From contig NZ_AP022617.1 of assembly GCF_010731575.1 (NCBI RefSeq), positions 682,001 through 746,000 of the forward strand: a stretch of 64,000 bases of DNA, read 5' to 3'. Positions 41,388 through 52,672 of the stretch are shown here, piece after piece; position 1 is the stretch's first letter; each line of letters opens with the position of its first letter. The notes under the pieces were generated by a model. The model did not search any database, was not told the DNA's origin, and saw only the letters and a program-made list of their open reading frames with translations. Position numbers and translations under genes: made by a program. This DNA is from Mycolicibacterium monacense (GTDB taxonomy: Bacteria; Actinomycetota; Actinomycetes; Mycobacteriales; Mycobacteriaceae).

Positions 41388-41410
41388 TGGTGCCCCCGGC
41401 AGGATTCGAA
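41388..41410. repeat. attR: 23-bp core inside tRNA-Arg
   Basis: Identical to 21065-21087. It corresponds to tRNA nucleotides 54-76 (T-loop to CCA), so integration left the tRNA gene complete. Confidence 0.92.
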
Positions 41411-41463
41411 CCTGCGGCCTTCTGCTCCGGAGGCAGACGCTCTATCCCCTGAGCTACGGGGGC
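41388..41463 (-). tRNA. tRNA-Arg (CCG anticodon)
   Basis: Read on the minus strand from 41463: 7-bp acceptor stem GCCCCCG/CGGGGGC, D-arm GCTC/GAGC, anticodon stem TCTGC/GCAGA with anticodon CCG at 41430-41428, T-arm GCAGG/CCTGC with TTCGAAT loop, discriminator A and an encoded CCA at 41388-41390. All stems pair. It decodes CGG. It is the integration target of the neighbouring element. Confidence 0.97.
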
Positions 41464-41551
41464 GCGTTCAGACGTACCGCGCCATTGGGCGTGCACAGCG
41501 TAACGCATCACGGCCCGAGGAATGGATTCGGGCACTGACCACCCCAGACCA

Positions 41552-41557
41552 TAGGAT
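41552..41557 (+). promoter_or_regulatory. Leaderless-type -10 element for argS
   Basis: TAGGAT lies 8 nt before GTG 41566; no Shine-Dalgarno sequence is present. Confidence 0.4.
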
Positions 41558-41565
41558 GGACCCCC

Positions 41566-43218
41566 GTGACACCCGCCGACCTCGCCGACTTGCTCAGGAC
41601 CACCGCCACCGCTGTGTTGACCGAGCGCGACCTCGACACGGCCGCGCTGCCCGCGACGGTCACGGTGGAGCGTCCCCGCAATCCGGAGCACGGCGATTAC
41701 GCCACCAACCTGGCGTTGCAAGTCGGCAAGAAGGTCGGCGTGAACCCGCGCGAACTGGCGGGATGGCTCGCCGAGGCGCTGACGGCCGCCGCGGGCATCG
41801 CCTCGGCCGAGGTGGCCGGCCCGGGTTTCGTCAACCTGCGCATCGAGGCGGCGGCCCAGAACGTGATCGTCGGCGACATCATCACGAGTGCCGAGCGTTA
41901 CGGACACTCCGCCGCGCTGGCCGAGCGCAACATCAACCTCGAATTCGTCTCGGCCAACCCCACCGGCCCCATCCACATCGGCGGCACCCGGTGGGCCGCC
42001 GTCGGCGATGCGCTGGGCCGGCTGCTGGCCACCCAGGGCGCCGCGGTGGTGCGGGAGTACTACTTCAACGACCACGGCGCGCAGATCGACCGGTTCGTCA
42101 GCTCGCTGATCGCCGCGGCCAAGGGGGAGCCCACCCCCGAGGACGGGTACGCAGGCAGCTACATCGGCGATATCGCGGCGCAGGTCCTCGCCAAGGATCC
42201 GGGTGCGCTCGAACTGCCCGACGGCGAGATGCGGGAGACCTTCCGCGCCATCGGCGTCGACCTGATGTTCGACCACATCAAGATCTCGCTGCACGACTTC
42301 GGCACGGACTTCGACGTGTTCACCCACGAAGACTCGATGCACACCAGCGGACGGGTCGAGGAGGCGATCGCCCGGCTGCGGGAGAACGGCGCGATCTACG
42401 AGAAGGACGGCGCCACCTGGCTGCGCACCACCGACTTCGGGGACGACAAGGATCGCGTCGTCATCAAGAGCGACGGCGCCCCCGCCTACATCGCCGGTGA
42501 CCTCGCCTACTTCCTGGACAAACGGCAGCGCGGATTCGACCTGTGCATCTACATGCTCGGCGCCGATCACCACGGCTACATCGCCCGGCTCAAGGCCGCC
42601 GCGGCGGCGCTCGGCGACGATCCGGACACCGTCGAGGTGATGATCGGCCAGATGGTCAACCTGGTGCGCGACGGTCAACCGGTGCGGATGAGCAAGCGGG
42701 CCGGGACCGTGATCACCCTCGACGATCTGGTCGAGGCGATCGGCGTCGACGCCGCGCGGTACTCGTTGATCCGCTCCTCGGTGGACACCCCGATCGACAT
42801 CGACCTGGCGCTGTGGTCCTCGGCGTCCAACGAGAACCCGGTCTACTACGTGCAGTACGCCCACGCAAGGCTGTCGGCGCTGGCCCGCAACGCGGCCGAC
42901 CTCGGCGTCGTCGCCGACACCGCGCGCCTCGACCTGCTCACCCACGACAAAGAGGGCACGCTGATCCGCAACCTCGGCGAGTTCCCGCGGGTGCTGGAGT
43001 CGGCGGCCGCGCTGCGCGAACCGCACCGGGTGTGCCGCTACCTCGAGGACCTCGCCGGTGACTACCACCGGTTCTACGACTCCTGCCGCGTGCTGCCGCA
43101 GGGCGATGAGGCTCCGGGCAGCCTTCATCAGGCCCGCCTGGCGCTGTGTCAGGCCACCCGTCAGGTGATCGCCAACGGTCTGGCGATCCTCGGCGTGAGC
43201 GCCCCGGAGCGGATGTGA
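41566..43218 (+). CDS. argS: Arginyl-tRNA synthetase
   Basis: A 550-residue class I synthetase that charges tRNA-Arg. The N-terminal Add-1 domain is followed by the HIGH-like motif [10 protein letters not shown] (137-140), the catalytic fold with [13 protein letters not shown], the KMSKS-like RMSKRAG (Lys377) and a C-terminal helical anticodon-binding domain. It stands next to a tRNA-Arg gene and heads the argS-lysA-hom-thrC-thrB run; its stop overlaps the lysA GTG (GTGA). Confidence 0.97.
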   Translation: MTPADLADLLRTTATAVLTERDLDTAALPATVTVERPRNPEHGDYATNLALQVGKKVGVNPRELAGWLAEALTAAAGIASAEVAGPGFVNLRIEAAAQNVIVGDIITSAERYGHSAALAERNINLEFVSANPTGPIHIGGTRWAAVGDALGRLLATQGAAVVREYYFNDHGAQIDRFVSSLIAAAKGEPTPEDGYAGSYIGDIAAQVLAKDPGALELPDGEMRETFRAIGVDLMFDHIKISLHDFGTDFDVFTHEDSMHTSGRVEEAIARLRENGAIYEKDGATWLRTTDFGDDKDRVVIKSDGAPAYIAGDLAYFLDKRQRGFDLCIYMLGADHHGYIARLKAAAAALGDDPDTVEVMIGQMVNLVRDGQPVRMSKRAGTVITLDDLVEAIGVDAARYSLIRSSVDTPIDIDLALWSSASNENPVYYVQYAHARLSALARNAADLGVVADTARLDLLTHDKEGTLIRNLGEFPRVLESAAALREPHRVCRYLEDLAGDYHRFYDSCRVLPQGDEAPGSLHQARLALCQATRQVIANGLAILGVSAPERM

Positions 43219-44639
43219 ACGCCCACCCCGCCGGCCCCCGGCACGCCGAGGAGATCCACCACGGCGGCGCGCCACCGCGTCCCGCCGGACCCGACGAGGT
43301 CCTGCGGATCGCCCCGAATGTGTGGCCGCGCAACGCCGTTCGCGGCGCCGACGGTGTCGTGTCGATCGCCGGGGTGCCCGTCACCGACATCGCGGCCCAG
43401 TTCGGCACGCCGGTTTTCATCATCGACGAGGCCGACTTCCGCTCGCGCTGCCGGGAGATCTCCGCCGCGTTCGGTGGCGGCGAGTACGTGCGCTACGCCG
43501 CAAAGGCTTTCCTGTGCACCGAGGTGGCGCGCTGGATCGACGAGGAGGGGCTCGCCCTCGACGTCGCCAGTGGCGGAGAACTCGCGGTCGCGTTGCACGC
43601 CGGCTTCCCGGCCGAGCGGATCGCGTTGCACGGCAACAACAAGTCGCCGGACGAACTGGCGCTGGCCGTGAAGTCCGGCGTGGGCCACGTGGTGGTCGAC
43701 TCGATGATCGAGATCGAACGCCTCGACGAGATCGCCGCCGCGGCGGGCGTGGTCCAGGACGTGCTGGTGCGGGTGACCGTCGGCGTCGAAGCCCATACGC
43801 ACGAGTTCATCTCGACCGCGCACGAGGACCAGAAGTTCGGGCTCTCGCTGGCCAGCGGGGCCGCGATGGCCGCCGTGCGCCGCGTGTTCGAGACCGACAA
43901 CCTGCGGTTGGTCGGCCTGCACAGCCACATCGGCTCGCAGATCTTCGACGTCGCGGGGTTCGAGCTCGCCGCGCACCGCGTGATCGGCCTGCTGCGCGAT
44001 GTCGTCGCCGAATTCGGGGTGGACAAGACCGCCCAGATGTCCACCGTCGACCTCGGTGGTGGCCTCGGCATCTCCTATCTGCCGCAGGACGATCCGCCGC
44101 CGGTCGCCGACCTCGCCGCCAAGCTGAGCGCCATCGTGCGCGAGGAGTCGGCAGCCGTCGGGCTGCCCACCCCGAAACTCGTGGTCGAGCCGGGCCGGGC
44201 GATCGCCGGACCGGGCACGATCACGCTCTACGAGGTCGGCACCGTCAAGGACGTGGCCGTGGCGTCGGACAGGTACCGCCGCTACGTCAGCGTCGACGGC
44301 GGGATGAGCGACAACATCCGCACCTCGCTCTACGGCGCCGAATACGACGTCCGGTTGGTCTCCCGGGTCAGCGACGCCGACCCCGCACTGAGCCGCGTGG
44401 TCGGAAAGCACTGCGAGAGCGGCGACATCGTGGTCCGGGACGCCTGGCTCTCCGGTGATGTGGCACCGGGCGATCTGCTCGGGGTGGCCGCGACCGGCGC
44501 CTACTGCTATTCGATGTCGAGCCGTTACAACCTGATCGGCCGCCCCGCGGTGGTGGCGGTGCGCGACGGGCACGCGCGCCTGATCCTGCGCCGCGAGACG
44601 GTCGACGATCTGTTGAGTCTGGAAGTGAGTGGTCAATGA
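43215..44639 (+). CDS. lysA: Diaminopimelate decarboxylase
   Basis: A 474-residue PLP enzyme that converts meso-diaminopimelate to lysine, the last step of lysine synthesis. The PLP lysine is Lys97 in YAAKAF. Substrate and dimer motifs include [30 protein letters not shown] and KHCESGD. It starts at GTG 43215 in overlap with argS and has an N-terminal His/Pro-rich extension, as in mycobacterial homologues. The ATGA overlap with hom couples lysine and threonine-branch genes. Confidence 0.97.
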   Translation: MNAHPAGPRHAEEIHHGGAPPRPAGPDEVLRIAPNVWPRNAVRGADGVVSIAGVPVTDIAAQFGTPVFIIDEADFRSRCREISAAFGGGEYVRYAAKAFLCTEVARWIDEEGLALDVASGGELAVALHAGFPAERIALHGNNKSPDELALAVKSGVGHVVVDSMIEIERLDEIAAAAGVVQDVLVRVTVGVEAHTHEFISTAHEDQKFGLSLASGAAMAAVRRVFETDNLRLVGLHSHIGSQIFDVAGFELAAHRVIGLLRDVVAEFGVDKTAQMSTVDLGGGLGISYLPQDDPPPVADLAAKLSAIVREESAAVGLPTPKLVVEPGRAIAGPGTITLYEVGTVKDVAVASDRYRRYVSVDGGMSDNIRTSLYGAEYDVRLVSRVSDADPALSRVVGKHCESGDIVVRDAWLSGDVAPGDLLGVAATGAYCYSMSSRYNLIGRPAVVAVRDGHARLILRRETVDDLLSLEVSGQ

Positions 44640-45973
44640 ACAGTGACAAATCGGTAGGCGACACACCGGTGGGCGTAGCCGTCCTGGGCCTCGGCAATGT
44701 GGGCAGTGAAGTGGTCCGCATCATCGAGCAGAGCGCGACCGACCTGGCGGCGCGTGTCGGCGCCCCCCTCGTACTGCGCGGGGTTGGGGTGCGCCGGGTG
44801 GCCGGCGACCGCGGGGTGCCCGTCGACATGCTCACCGACAACATCGAAGAACTGGTCTCGCGCGAGGACGTCGACATCGTCGTCGAGGTGATGGGTCCGG
44901 TCGAACCGGCCCGCAAGGCGATCCTCTCCGCGCTCGAACAGGGCAAGTCGGTCGTGACCGCGAACAAGGCGCTGATGGCCCAGTCGACCGGTGAGCTGGC
45001 GCAGGCCGCCGAGGCCGCCCGGGTCGACCTGTACTTCGAGGCCGCGGTGGCCGGTGCCATCCCGGTGATCCGCCCGCTGACCCAGTCGCTGGCCGGCGAC
45101 ACGGTGCTGCGGGTGGCCGGGATCGTCAACGGCACAACGAATTACATCCTGTCGGCGATGAACGACACCGGCGCCGACTACGACAGTGCGCTGGCCGATG
45201 CCAGTGCGCTCGGCTACGCGGAGGCGGATCCGACCGCCGACGTGGAGGGTTTCGACGCCGCGGCCAAGGCCGCGATCCTGGCGTCCATCGCGTTCCACAC
45301 GCGGGTGACGGCCGACGACGTCTACCGCGAAGGCATCACCAAGGTCACCGCCGAGGACTTCGAATCCGCCCGCTCGCTCGGGTGCACCATCAAGTTGCTC
45401 GCCATCTGTGAGCGGCTGACCACCGACGACGGCCAACAGCGCGTCTCGGCCCGGGTCTACCCGGCGCTGGTTCCGCTCGACCACCCGCTGGCATCGGTCA
45501 ACGGCGCGTTCAACGCCGTGGTGGTCGAGGCCGAGGCTGCCGGCCGCTTGATGTTCTACGGCCAGGGCGCCGGTGGCGCGCCGACCGCATCGGCGGTCAT
45601 GGGCGATCTCGTGATGGCCGCGCGCAACCGCGTCCAGGGCGGGCGCGGACCGCGGGAGTCGAAGTACGCCAAGCTGCCGGTGTCGCCGATCGGGTTCATC
45701 CCCACGCGGTACTACGTCAACATGAACGTCGCCGACCGTCCTGGCGTGTTGTCCACGGTCGCAGCCGAATTCGCCAGGCATGAGGTCAGCATCGCCGAGG
45801 TGCGCCAGGAGGGTGTGGTCGACGAGGGCGGACAGCCCTGCGGTGCGCGCATCGTCGTCGTCACCCACCGTGCGACCGATGCGGCGTTGTCCGAAACCGT
45901 CTCGGCCCTGGCCGAACTCGACGTCGTGCAGAGCGTCAACAGCGTGCTGCGCATGGAAGGAACAAGCGAATGA
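44636..45973 (+). CDS. hom: Homoserine dehydrogenase
   Basis: A 445-residue NAD(P)H-dependent enzyme that reduces aspartate semialdehyde to homoserine at the Thr/Met branch. It has the Rossmann motif [13 protein letters not shown] at residues 14-26, the catalytic region [15 protein letters not shown] and NGTTNYIL, and [18 protein letters not shown]-terminal ACT domain ([19 protein letters not shown]) probably gives threonine feedback. ATGA overlaps on both sides place it in the lysA-hom-thrC run. Called thrA in M. tuberculosis. Confidence 0.97.
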   Translation: MNSDKSVGDTPVGVAVLGLGNVGSEVVRIIEQSATDLAARVGAPLVLRGVGVRRVAGDRGVPVDMLTDNIEELVSREDVDIVVEVMGPVEPARKAILSALEQGKSVVTANKALMAQSTGELAQAAEAARVDLYFEAAVAGAIPVIRPLTQSLAGDTVLRVAGIVNGTTNYILSAMNDTGADYDSALADASALGYAEADPTADVEGFDAAAKAAILASIAFHTRVTADDVYREGITKVTAEDFESARSLGCTIKLLAICERLTTDDGQQRVSARVYPALVPLDHPLASVNGAFNAVVVEAEAAGRLMFYGQGAGGAPTASAVMGDLVMAARNRVQGGRGPRESKYAKLPVSPIGFIPTRYYVNMNVADRPGVLSTVAAEFARHEVSIAEVRQEGVVDEGGQPCGARIVVVTHRATDAALSETVSALAELDVVQSVNSVLRMEGTSE

Positions 45974-47052
45974 GCACGCCCGTGAACGCGGTGCACCGGC
46001 GCTGGCCGGGCCTGATCGAGGCCTACCGCGACCGGCTTCCCGTCGGCGACGACTGGACGCCGGTCACCCTGCTCGAGGGTGGCACGCCGCTGATACACGC
46101 CAAGCGGTTGAGCGAATTCACCGGCTGCACAGTGCATCTGAAGGTCGAGGGGCTCAACCCGACCGGTTCGTTCAAGGACCGCGGGATGACGGTCGCGGTC
46201 ACCGAGTCGGCGGCCAGCGGTAAGCAGGCGGTGCTGTGCGCATCGACGGGCAACACCTCCGCCTCGGCAGCGGCGTATGCGGCCCGCGCCGGCATCACGT
46301 GTGCGGTGCTGATCCCGCAGGGCAAGATCGCGATGGGCAAGCTGGCCCAGGCGGTCATGCACGGCGCCAAGATCATTCAGATCGACGGGAACTTCGACGA
46401 CTGCCTCGAACTCGCCCGCAAGCTGACCGCCGACTTCCCGACCGTCGCACTGGTCAACTCGGTCAACCCCTACCGCATCGAGGGTCAGAAGACCGCCGCG
46501 TTCGAGATCGTCGACGTCCTGGGCGCCGCGCCCGACATCCACGCTCTGCCGGTCGGCAACGCGGGCAACATCACCGCCTACTGGAAGGGCTACAGCGAGT
46601 ACCACCGCGACGGCCTGTCCGACCGGTTGCCCCGGATGCTGGGCACCCAGGCGGCGGGGGCCGCGCCGCTGGTGACCGGTGAGCCCGTGAAGAACCCGGA
46701 GACGATCGCCACCGCGATCCGCATCGGCGCCCCCGCGTCGTGGGCGTCGGCGGTCGAAGCCCAGCAGCAGTCGGACGGCCGCTTCCTGGCGGCGACCGAC
46801 GAGGAGATCCTGGCGGCGTACCACCTGGTCGCGCGCACCGAAGGAGTCTTCGTCGAACCGGCCTCGGCGGCCAGCATCGCCGGGCTGCTCAAGTCCGTCG
46901 AGGACGGCTGGGTGGCCAAGGGATCGACCGTGGTGTGCACCGTCACCGGCAACGGACTCAAGGATCCCGACACCGCGCTCAAGGGAATGCCCACCGTCAC
47001 ACCGCTCGCCGTGGATCCGGTGGCGGTGGCGGCCGAACTCGGTCTGGTCTGA
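45970..47052 (+). CDS. thrC: Threonine synthase
   Basis: A 360-residue PLP enzyme that makes threonine from O-phosphohomoserine. The PLP lysine is Lys69 in [11 protein letters not shown]; the phosphate-binding loop is [13 protein letters not shown]. The size corresponds to the short actinobacterial form. It overlaps hom by ATGA and is followed six bases later by thrB. Confidence 0.97.
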   Translation: MSTPVNAVHRRWPGLIEAYRDRLPVGDDWTPVTLLEGGTPLIHAKRLSEFTGCTVHLKVEGLNPTGSFKDRGMTVAVTESAASGKQAVLCASTGNTSASAAAYAARAGITCAVLIPQGKIAMGKLAQAVMHGAKIIQIDGNFDDCLELARKLTADFPTVALVNSVNPYRIEGQKTAAFEIVDVLGAAPDIHALPVGNAGNITAYWKGYSEYHRDGLSDRLPRMLGTQAAGAAPLVTGEPVKNPETIATAIRIGAPASWASAVEAQQQSDGRFLAATDEEILAAYHLVARTEGVFVEPASAASIAGLLKSVEDGWVAKGSTVVCTVTGNGLKDPDTALKGMPTVTPLAVDPVAVAAELGLV

Positions 47053-48009
<957 letters not shown>

Positions 48010-48044
48010 GGGTTGACACGCGTCACTCGGGTTGCGGAGGTTTC

Positions 48045-48073
48045 TTGCTTCCGACACGTAAGCGGGTTATTCT
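48045..48073 (+). promoter_or_regulatory. Candidate SigA-type promoter of rho
   Basis: TTGCTT (48045-48050) and TATTCT (48068-48073) are separated by 17 bp and lie about 230 bp before the rho start. The remaining leader to 48301 carries no obvious gene; rho leaders are often autoregulated, but I see no specific structure to prove it. Confidence 0.4.
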
Positions 48074-48301
48074 CGCTTTCGTCCAGCAATTGCAGCGTCT
48101 CTGCCTGCGCCGACACTAGGACGATCCTCATCTTTCCCGTGTTTCACTCGTGGACCGACGGTTCGCCCCATGGCGGCGAATCCCGGCGATCACCGTTGCA
48201 CAGGCGACGGTGGAACCTTCGCGTTCGGCGGATCGGCTGAACGCCGAGGACATTTTGAGCCCTCGCGCCAACGCAATCAGCGAGGGAAAGAAAGGAAATC
48301 C

Positions 48302-50287
48302 GTGACCGATACGGACCTCTTCACGGCCGACAGCGCTGAGCGAACAGAGTTGCCGAACGTCGTGAACACCGAAACTTCCACGGCGTCGGAGGGCCCGGCC
48401 GTCACCACGACGACCGCGGAGTCCGCCCCGACCGCCGATGTGGCGTCGGGTGACCGTGCCGCCTCGCTGACCTCGATGGTCCTGCCGGAACTGCGCGCCC
48501 TGGCGCGCCAGATCGGCGTCGAAGGCGCCTCCGGCATGCGCAAGAGCGAACTGATCGCCGCGATCCGCGAACGCCGCGGCGACGGCGGTGCCGCCAATGC
48601 GGAGAGCGCCGCCGCACCGCAGACGCCCCCGCGCCGTGAGCGTCGCAGCGCATCCCGTCAGGCCGGCGCCGCCGAGGCCAAGGCTCCAGAGGCCCCCGAG
48701 GCCAAGGCCCCCGAGGTGAAGGCCCCCGAGGTGAAGGCTGATGCACCGGCCGAAGAGGCCGCTGCGGAGCCCAAGACCGAGCGGCCCAGGAACGACCGCA
48801 CCAAGGCCGAGAAGCCCGCGGCGCAGCAGCCCGACGGCGAGCAGCCCAAGGGAGACCAGCCGAAGGGCGAGCAGTCCAGGGGCGATCAGCGCCGGTCCGA
48901 TCGTCCGCGGGGCGATCAGTCCGACACCAGGTCCGACGACCGGTCCGACAGTGACCAGCAGCAGGGCCAGGGCAACCGAAACAACAGCAACAACAGCAAC
49001 AACAGCGCCGATGGCGACGACGACGGCGACGGCCGGGGTGGCCGCCGCGGCCGCCGGTTCCGCGACCGCCGGCGCCGTGGTGAGCGCGGTGGCGAGGGCG
49101 GCGGCGGTGGCGACACCGAGATCCGCGAGGACGACGTCGTCCAGCCCGTCGCCGGCATCCTCGACGTCCTCGACAACTACGCGTTCGTCCGCACCTCGGG
49201 CTACCTGCCCGGTCCGAACGACGTCTACGTGTCGATGAACATGGTGCGCAAGAACGGGCTGCGCCGCGGCGACGCCGTCACCGGTGCGGTCAAGGTGCCC
49301 AAGGAGGGCGAAGGCGGCGGTCAGAACCAGCGCCAGAAGTTCAATCCGCTGGTGCGTCTCGACAGCGTCAACGGCGGGCCGGTCGAGGATGCGAGGAAGC
49401 GTCCCGAATTCGGCAAGCTGACCCCGCTGTACCCCAATCAGCGGCTGCGTCTGGAGACCTCTCCGGACAAGCTGACCACCCGCGTCATCGACCTGATCAT
49501 GCCGATCGGCAAGGGGCAGCGCGCGCTGATCGTGTCGCCGCCGAAGGCCGGTAAGACCACGATCATGCAGGACATCGCCAACGCGATCACCCGCAACAAC
49601 CCGGAATGCCACCTGATGGTGGTGCTCGTCGACGAGCGTCCGGAAGAGGTCACCGACATGCAGCGCTCGGTCAAGGGTGAGGTCATCGCCTCGACCTTCG
49701 ACCGGCCGCCGTCCGACCACACCACGGTCGCCGAACTGGCCATCGAGCGCGCCAAGCGCCTGGTGGAGCAGGGCAAGGACGTCGTGGTGCTCCTCGACTC
49801 GATCACCCGCCTAGGCCGGGCCTACAACAACGCCTCGCCGGCCTCGGGCCGCATCCTGTCCGGTGGTGTGGACTCGACCGCGTTGTACCCGCCGAAGCGC
49901 TTCCTGGGTGCCGCACGCAACATCGAAGAGGGCGGCTCACTGACCATCGTCGCGACCGCGATGGTGGAGACCGGTTCGACCGGTGACACGGTCATCTTCG
50001 AGGAGTTCAAGGGCACCGGTAACGCCGAGCTCAAGCTCGATCGCAAGATCGCCGAACGCCGGGTGTTCCCCGCGGTCGACGTGAACCCGTCGGGCACCCG
50101 TAAGGACGAGCTGCTGCTCGGCCCCGACGAGTTCGCGATCGTGCACAAGCTGCGCCGGGTGCTGTCGGGTCTCGACAGCCATCAGGCCATCGACCTGCTG
50201 ATGAGTCAGCTGCGCAAGACCAAGACGAACTACGAGTTCCTGGTGCAGGTCTCGAAGAACACACCGGGGTCGGTGGACAACGACTGA
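48302..50287 (+). CDS. rho: Transcription termination factor Rho
   Basis: A 661-residue RNA-dependent helicase that ends transcription. Residues 55-100 hold the Rho N-terminal helical domain (LTSMVLPELRALARQIG). A long insertion of about 170 residues rich in Ala/Glu/Lys and then Arg/Asp/Gln/Asn repeats is typical of actinobacterial Rho. The OSB RNA-binding domain (VLDNYAFVRTSGYLPGPNDVYVS) and the ATPase with Walker A PPKAGKT at 413-419 follow. GTG 48302 is preceded by AAAGAAAGGA. A clear intrinsic terminator follows. Confidence 0.96.
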   Translation: MTDTDLFTADSAERTELPNVVNTETSTASEGPAVTTTTAESAPTADVASGDRAASLTSMVLPELRALARQIGVEGASGMRKSELIAAIRERRGDGGAANAESAAAPQTPPRRERRSASRQAGAAEAKAPEAPEAKAPEVKAPEVKADAPAEEAAAEPKTERPRNDRTKAEKPAAQQPDGEQPKGDQPKGEQSRGDQRRSDRPRGDQSDTRSDDRSDSDQQQGQGNRNNSNNSNNSADGDDDGDGRGGRRGRRFRDRRRRGERGGEGGGGGDTEIREDDVVQPVAGILDVLDNYAFVRTSGYLPGPNDVYVSMNMVRKNGLRRGDAVTGAVKVPKEGEGGGQNQRQKFNPLVRLDSVNGGPVEDARKRPEFGKLTPLYPNQRLRLETSPDKLTTRVIDLIMPIGKGQRALIVSPPKAGKTTIMQDIANAITRNNPECHLMVVLVDERPEEVTDMQRSVKGEVIASTFDRPPSDHTTVAELAIERAKRLVEQGKDVVVLLDSITRLGRAYNNASPASGRILSGGVDSTALYPPKRFLGAARNIEEGGSLTIVATAMVETGSTGDTVIFEEFKGTGNAELKLDRKIAERRVFPAVDVNPSGTRKDELLLGPDEFAIVHKLRRVLSGLDSHQAIDLLMSQLRKTKTNYEFLVQVSKNTPGSVDND

Positions 50288-50302
50288 TCCGTGCTACGAG
50301 GA

Positions 50303-50333
50303 GGGCCCCCGCCGTCGAGGTGGGGGCCTTTTT
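50303..50333 (+). terminator. Intrinsic terminator after rho
   Basis: GGCCCCC (50304-50310) pairs with GGGGGCC (50322-50328) and is followed directly by TTTTT (50329-50333). It lies 16 nt after the rho stop. Confidence 0.9.
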
Positions 50334-50338
50334 CGCGG

Positions 50339-50944
50339 TCAGACCGCGGGATCGGCCGTCAACCCCGGCATCACATACCTGCGGATGTGGGTGAGCAGGG
50401 CCGCCGGGTCGGCGGGATCGAGCGTGTTGCCCGGCACCGTCGCCAGCGAGATCACCGAACGCGCCACCCACTCCGACGCCTCGGCGATATCGGTGGCCGG
50501 ATGGATCTCACCCCGCTCGCGGGCGGCCAGCAGGTAGCGGCTCCAGAAGGCGGCGAGGTCGGGGACCAGCCCCTGCACGCCGGCGCCTGCGCAGGCCGCG
50601 AACTCCTCGGGTTCTTCGAGGCGCAGCTTCATCAGCAGGGCACCGGGGTCGTCGTAGGCCAGCCGTCCGTGCCGGATGCCCGCCACGATCTGCTCGGCCA
50701 GCCCGTCGATGGGCTCGAGAACGGCGTGCGCCTCGGACCAGTAGGCCTCGTTGAGCCGCACGATCGCCGCGCCGAGCAGGGACACCTTGTCGGGGAAGTG
50801 CCGGTAGAGCCAGCCGCGGGACACCCCGGCGACCTCCGCGACCTCCGACACTGTCGTGGCCCGAATCCCCTTGGCGCGCAAGCAGGATTCCGCCGCATCC
50901 ATCAAGCGGTCACGCACGGACTGCGCGGGCGTCATGGCCGTCAC
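50339..50944 (-). CDS. TetR-family transcriptional regulator
   Basis: A 201-residue (or 198 from ATG 50935) regulator. The N-terminal TetR HTH is clear: RDRLMDAAESCLRAKGIRATTVSEVAEVAGVSRGWLYRHFPDKVSLL (residues 11-57). The C-terminal ligand domain is helical and not assignable. It is divergent from the acyl-CoA ligase gene across a 144-bp gap, so that gene is its likely target, in line with TetR control of lipid or steroid genes in mycobacteria. Its 3' end faces the rho terminator. Confidence 0.88.
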   Translation of the reverse strand: MTAMTPAQSVRDRLMDAAESCLRAKGIRATTVSEVAEVAGVSRGWLYRHFPDKVSLLGAAIVRLNEAYWSEAHAVLEPIDGLAEQIVAGIRHGRLAYDDPGALLMKLRLEEPEEFAACAGAGVQGLVPDLAAFWSRYLLAARERGEIHPATDIAEASEWVARSVISLATVPGNTLDPADPAALLTHIRRYVMPGLTADPAV

Positions 50945-51088
50945 CGGGCTTCGGTCCCCCTTCGAGCATTTCGCCGCGCGGACAACCGCGACGAGTGCAT
51001 TCTGCCAACAGGCGCGCCGGTCCGGAGCGCCGGGCGAACATGGTAGACAGATTCAGAGATCTGTTCACTGAACGAACGAGGTGGATCC

Positions 51089-52672
51089 GTGCCGGACACT
51101 CTCCAGGGATTGCTGCGCGAGCGCGCCGACTCCGACGCGATCGCGGTCCGCTACGGCGACCGCAGCTGGACCTGGCGCGAACACCTCGCCGAGGCGTCCC
51201 GGCAGGCTGCCGCCGTCATCGCCGCCGCCGATCCGGCCCGCCCCCTGCACGTCGGTGTGCTGCTGGGCAACAGCCCCGACATGCTCACCGCGCTGGCCGC
51301 CGCCGCGCTCGGCGGCTATGTGCTGTGCGGTGTCAACACCACCCGTCGGGGCGAGGCGCTCGCCCGCGACGTCGCGCGGGTGGACTGTCAGATCCTGCTG
51401 GTCAACCCGGAGCACCGGGCGTTGATCGACGGGCTGGACCTGCCCGGCGTCACCGTCTTCGACGTCTCCACCGATGACTGGGCCCAGCGCATGGCCGATG
51501 CGCCGGAGCTCACCCCGCATCGCGAGGTGGGTCCCGACGACACCTTCATGATGATCTTCACCTCGGGCACCAGCGGTGAACCCAAGGCCGTCCAGGTGCC
51601 CCATGCGATGGTGCTGTTCGCCGGTGGCGCGCTGGTGGAGCGCTACGGGCTCACCGAGGCCGACGTCTGCTACCTGGCCATGCCGCTGTTCCACTCCAAC
51701 GCCGTCTACGCGGGGTGGAGCGTCGCGGTCGGCGCCGGCGCGGCGATGGCCCCGGCGACGTTCTCGGCGTCACGTTTCCTGTCCGACATCCGCCGGTACG
51801 GCGCCACCTACATGAACTACGTGGGCAAACCGCTGGCCTACATCCTGGCGACCACCGAGAAGCCCGACGATCACGACAACCCGCTGCGCATCGCATTCGG
51901 CAACGAAGCAGCCGACCGTGACATCGAGGCGTTCGGCCGACGGTTCGGCTGCACGGTCTGGGACGGCTTCGGGTCGACCGAGACCGCGGTCATCATCACC
52001 CGGCCCGACGACTGCCCACACGGATCGATCGGCAAGGGTTTCCCGGGTGTGGCGATCTACGACCCCGACACGGTCCGCGAATGCGAGGTCGCCCGCTTCG
52101 ACGAGAACGGGGCGTTGCTCAACGCCGACACGGCGGTGGGGGAGCTGGTCAACACCGCCGGCGGCGGACTGTTCCGCGGCTACTACAACGATCCGAACGC
52201 CACCGGCGACCGGATGCGCCACGGCATGTACTGGTCCGGTGACCTCGCCTACCGCGACGCCGACGGATGGATATACCTGGCCGGCCGCACGGGTGACTGG
52301 ATGCGTGTCGACGGGGAGAACCTCACCGCGGCGCCGATCGAGCGGATCCTGTTGCGCCTGCCCGCGATCAACCGGGTAGCCGTCTACCCGGTGCCCGACG
52401 AACACGTCGGCGACCAGGTGATGGCGGCCGTCGTGCTGCAGGACGACGCGAAACTGACGCCGGAGGAGTTCGAGGAGTTCCTGGCCGCCCAGCGCGATCT
52501 CTCGACGAAGGGCTGGCCGCGGTACGTGTGGATCGCCGGCGATCTGCCGAGCACCGCGACCAACAAGATCCTCAAACGCGAACTGGTCGCCATGGGCACC
52601 GATCCGCGCGGACGCCACATCTGGATCCGCGACCGGACCTCGTATCGGGTGCTCAGCGGTACGGGTCGGTGA
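51089..52672 (+). CDS. AMP-binding acyl-CoA synthetase, FadD17-like
   Basis: A 527-residue adenylate-forming ligase that activates a carboxylic acid with ATP and CoA. The P-loop-like A3 motif is IFTSGTSGEPKAVQVP; WDGFGSTETAVI is motif A5; YWSGDLAYRDADGWIYLAGRTGDWMRVDGENL is the hinge region; the C-terminal catalytic Lys is in ATNKILKREL. The overall pattern recalls mycobacterial FadD17, but the substrate (fatty acid or sterol side chain) is unproven. The GTG start follows a purine-rich stretch. It overlaps the convergent MarR gene by 20 bp. Confidence 0.87.
   Translation: MPDTLQGLLRERADSDAIAVRYGDRSWTWREHLAEASRQAAAVIAAADPARPLHVGVLLGNSPDMLTALAAAALGGYVLCGVNTTRRGEALARDVARVDCQILLVNPEHRALIDGLDLPGVTVFDVSTDDWAQRMADAPELTPHREVGPDDTFMMIFTSGTSGEPKAVQVPHAMVLFAGGALVERYGLTEADVCYLAMPLFHSNAVYAGWSVAVGAGAAMAPATFSASRFLSDIRRYGATYMNYVGKPLAYILATTEKPDDHDNPLRIAFGNEAADRDIEAFGRRFGCTVWDGFGSTETAVIITRPDDCPHGSIGKGFPGVAIYDPDTVRECEVARFDENGALLNADTAVGELVNTAGGGLFRGYYNDPNATGDRMRHGMYWSGDLAYRDADGWIYLAGRTGDWMRVDGENLTAAPIERILLRLPAINRVAVYPVPDEHVGDQVMAAVVLQDDAKLTPEEFEEFLAAQRDLSTKGWPRYVWIAGDLPSTATNKILKRELVAMGTDPRGRHIWIRDRTSYRVLSGTGR

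Larger units (their letters stand above)
21065..41410 (+). mobile_element. 20.3-kb tRNA-Arg-integrated phage-satellite-like element
   Basis: The element is bounded by 23-bp direct repeats. It carries a tyrosine integrase next to attL, an excisionase-like HTH, a RepA-like ATPase with a candidate origin, a small-terminase-like gene, a serine recombinase, metal-resistance cargo, and a late-type operon with a structural-like protein and a full large terminase. A toxin-antitoxin-like pair lies near attR. No portal, head-tail connector, tail, holin or endolysin genes are visible. This gene set fits a phage-inducible island or a heavily reduced prophage better than an ICE (no relaxase or type IV secretion genes). 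An internal 4.5-kb block is tandemly duplicated; counted once, the element would be about 15.8 kb. Confidence 0.85.

Noticed and set aside
48013..48018. TTGACA at the end of thrB as a rho -35 box
   Set aside because: No TANNNT element lies 16-19 bp downstream; the TTGCTT/TATTCT pair further on has better spacing.
48010..48301. Riboswitch in the rho leader
   Set aside because: No recognisable riboswitch core or pairing pattern could be seen by eye; only a possible promoter is reported.
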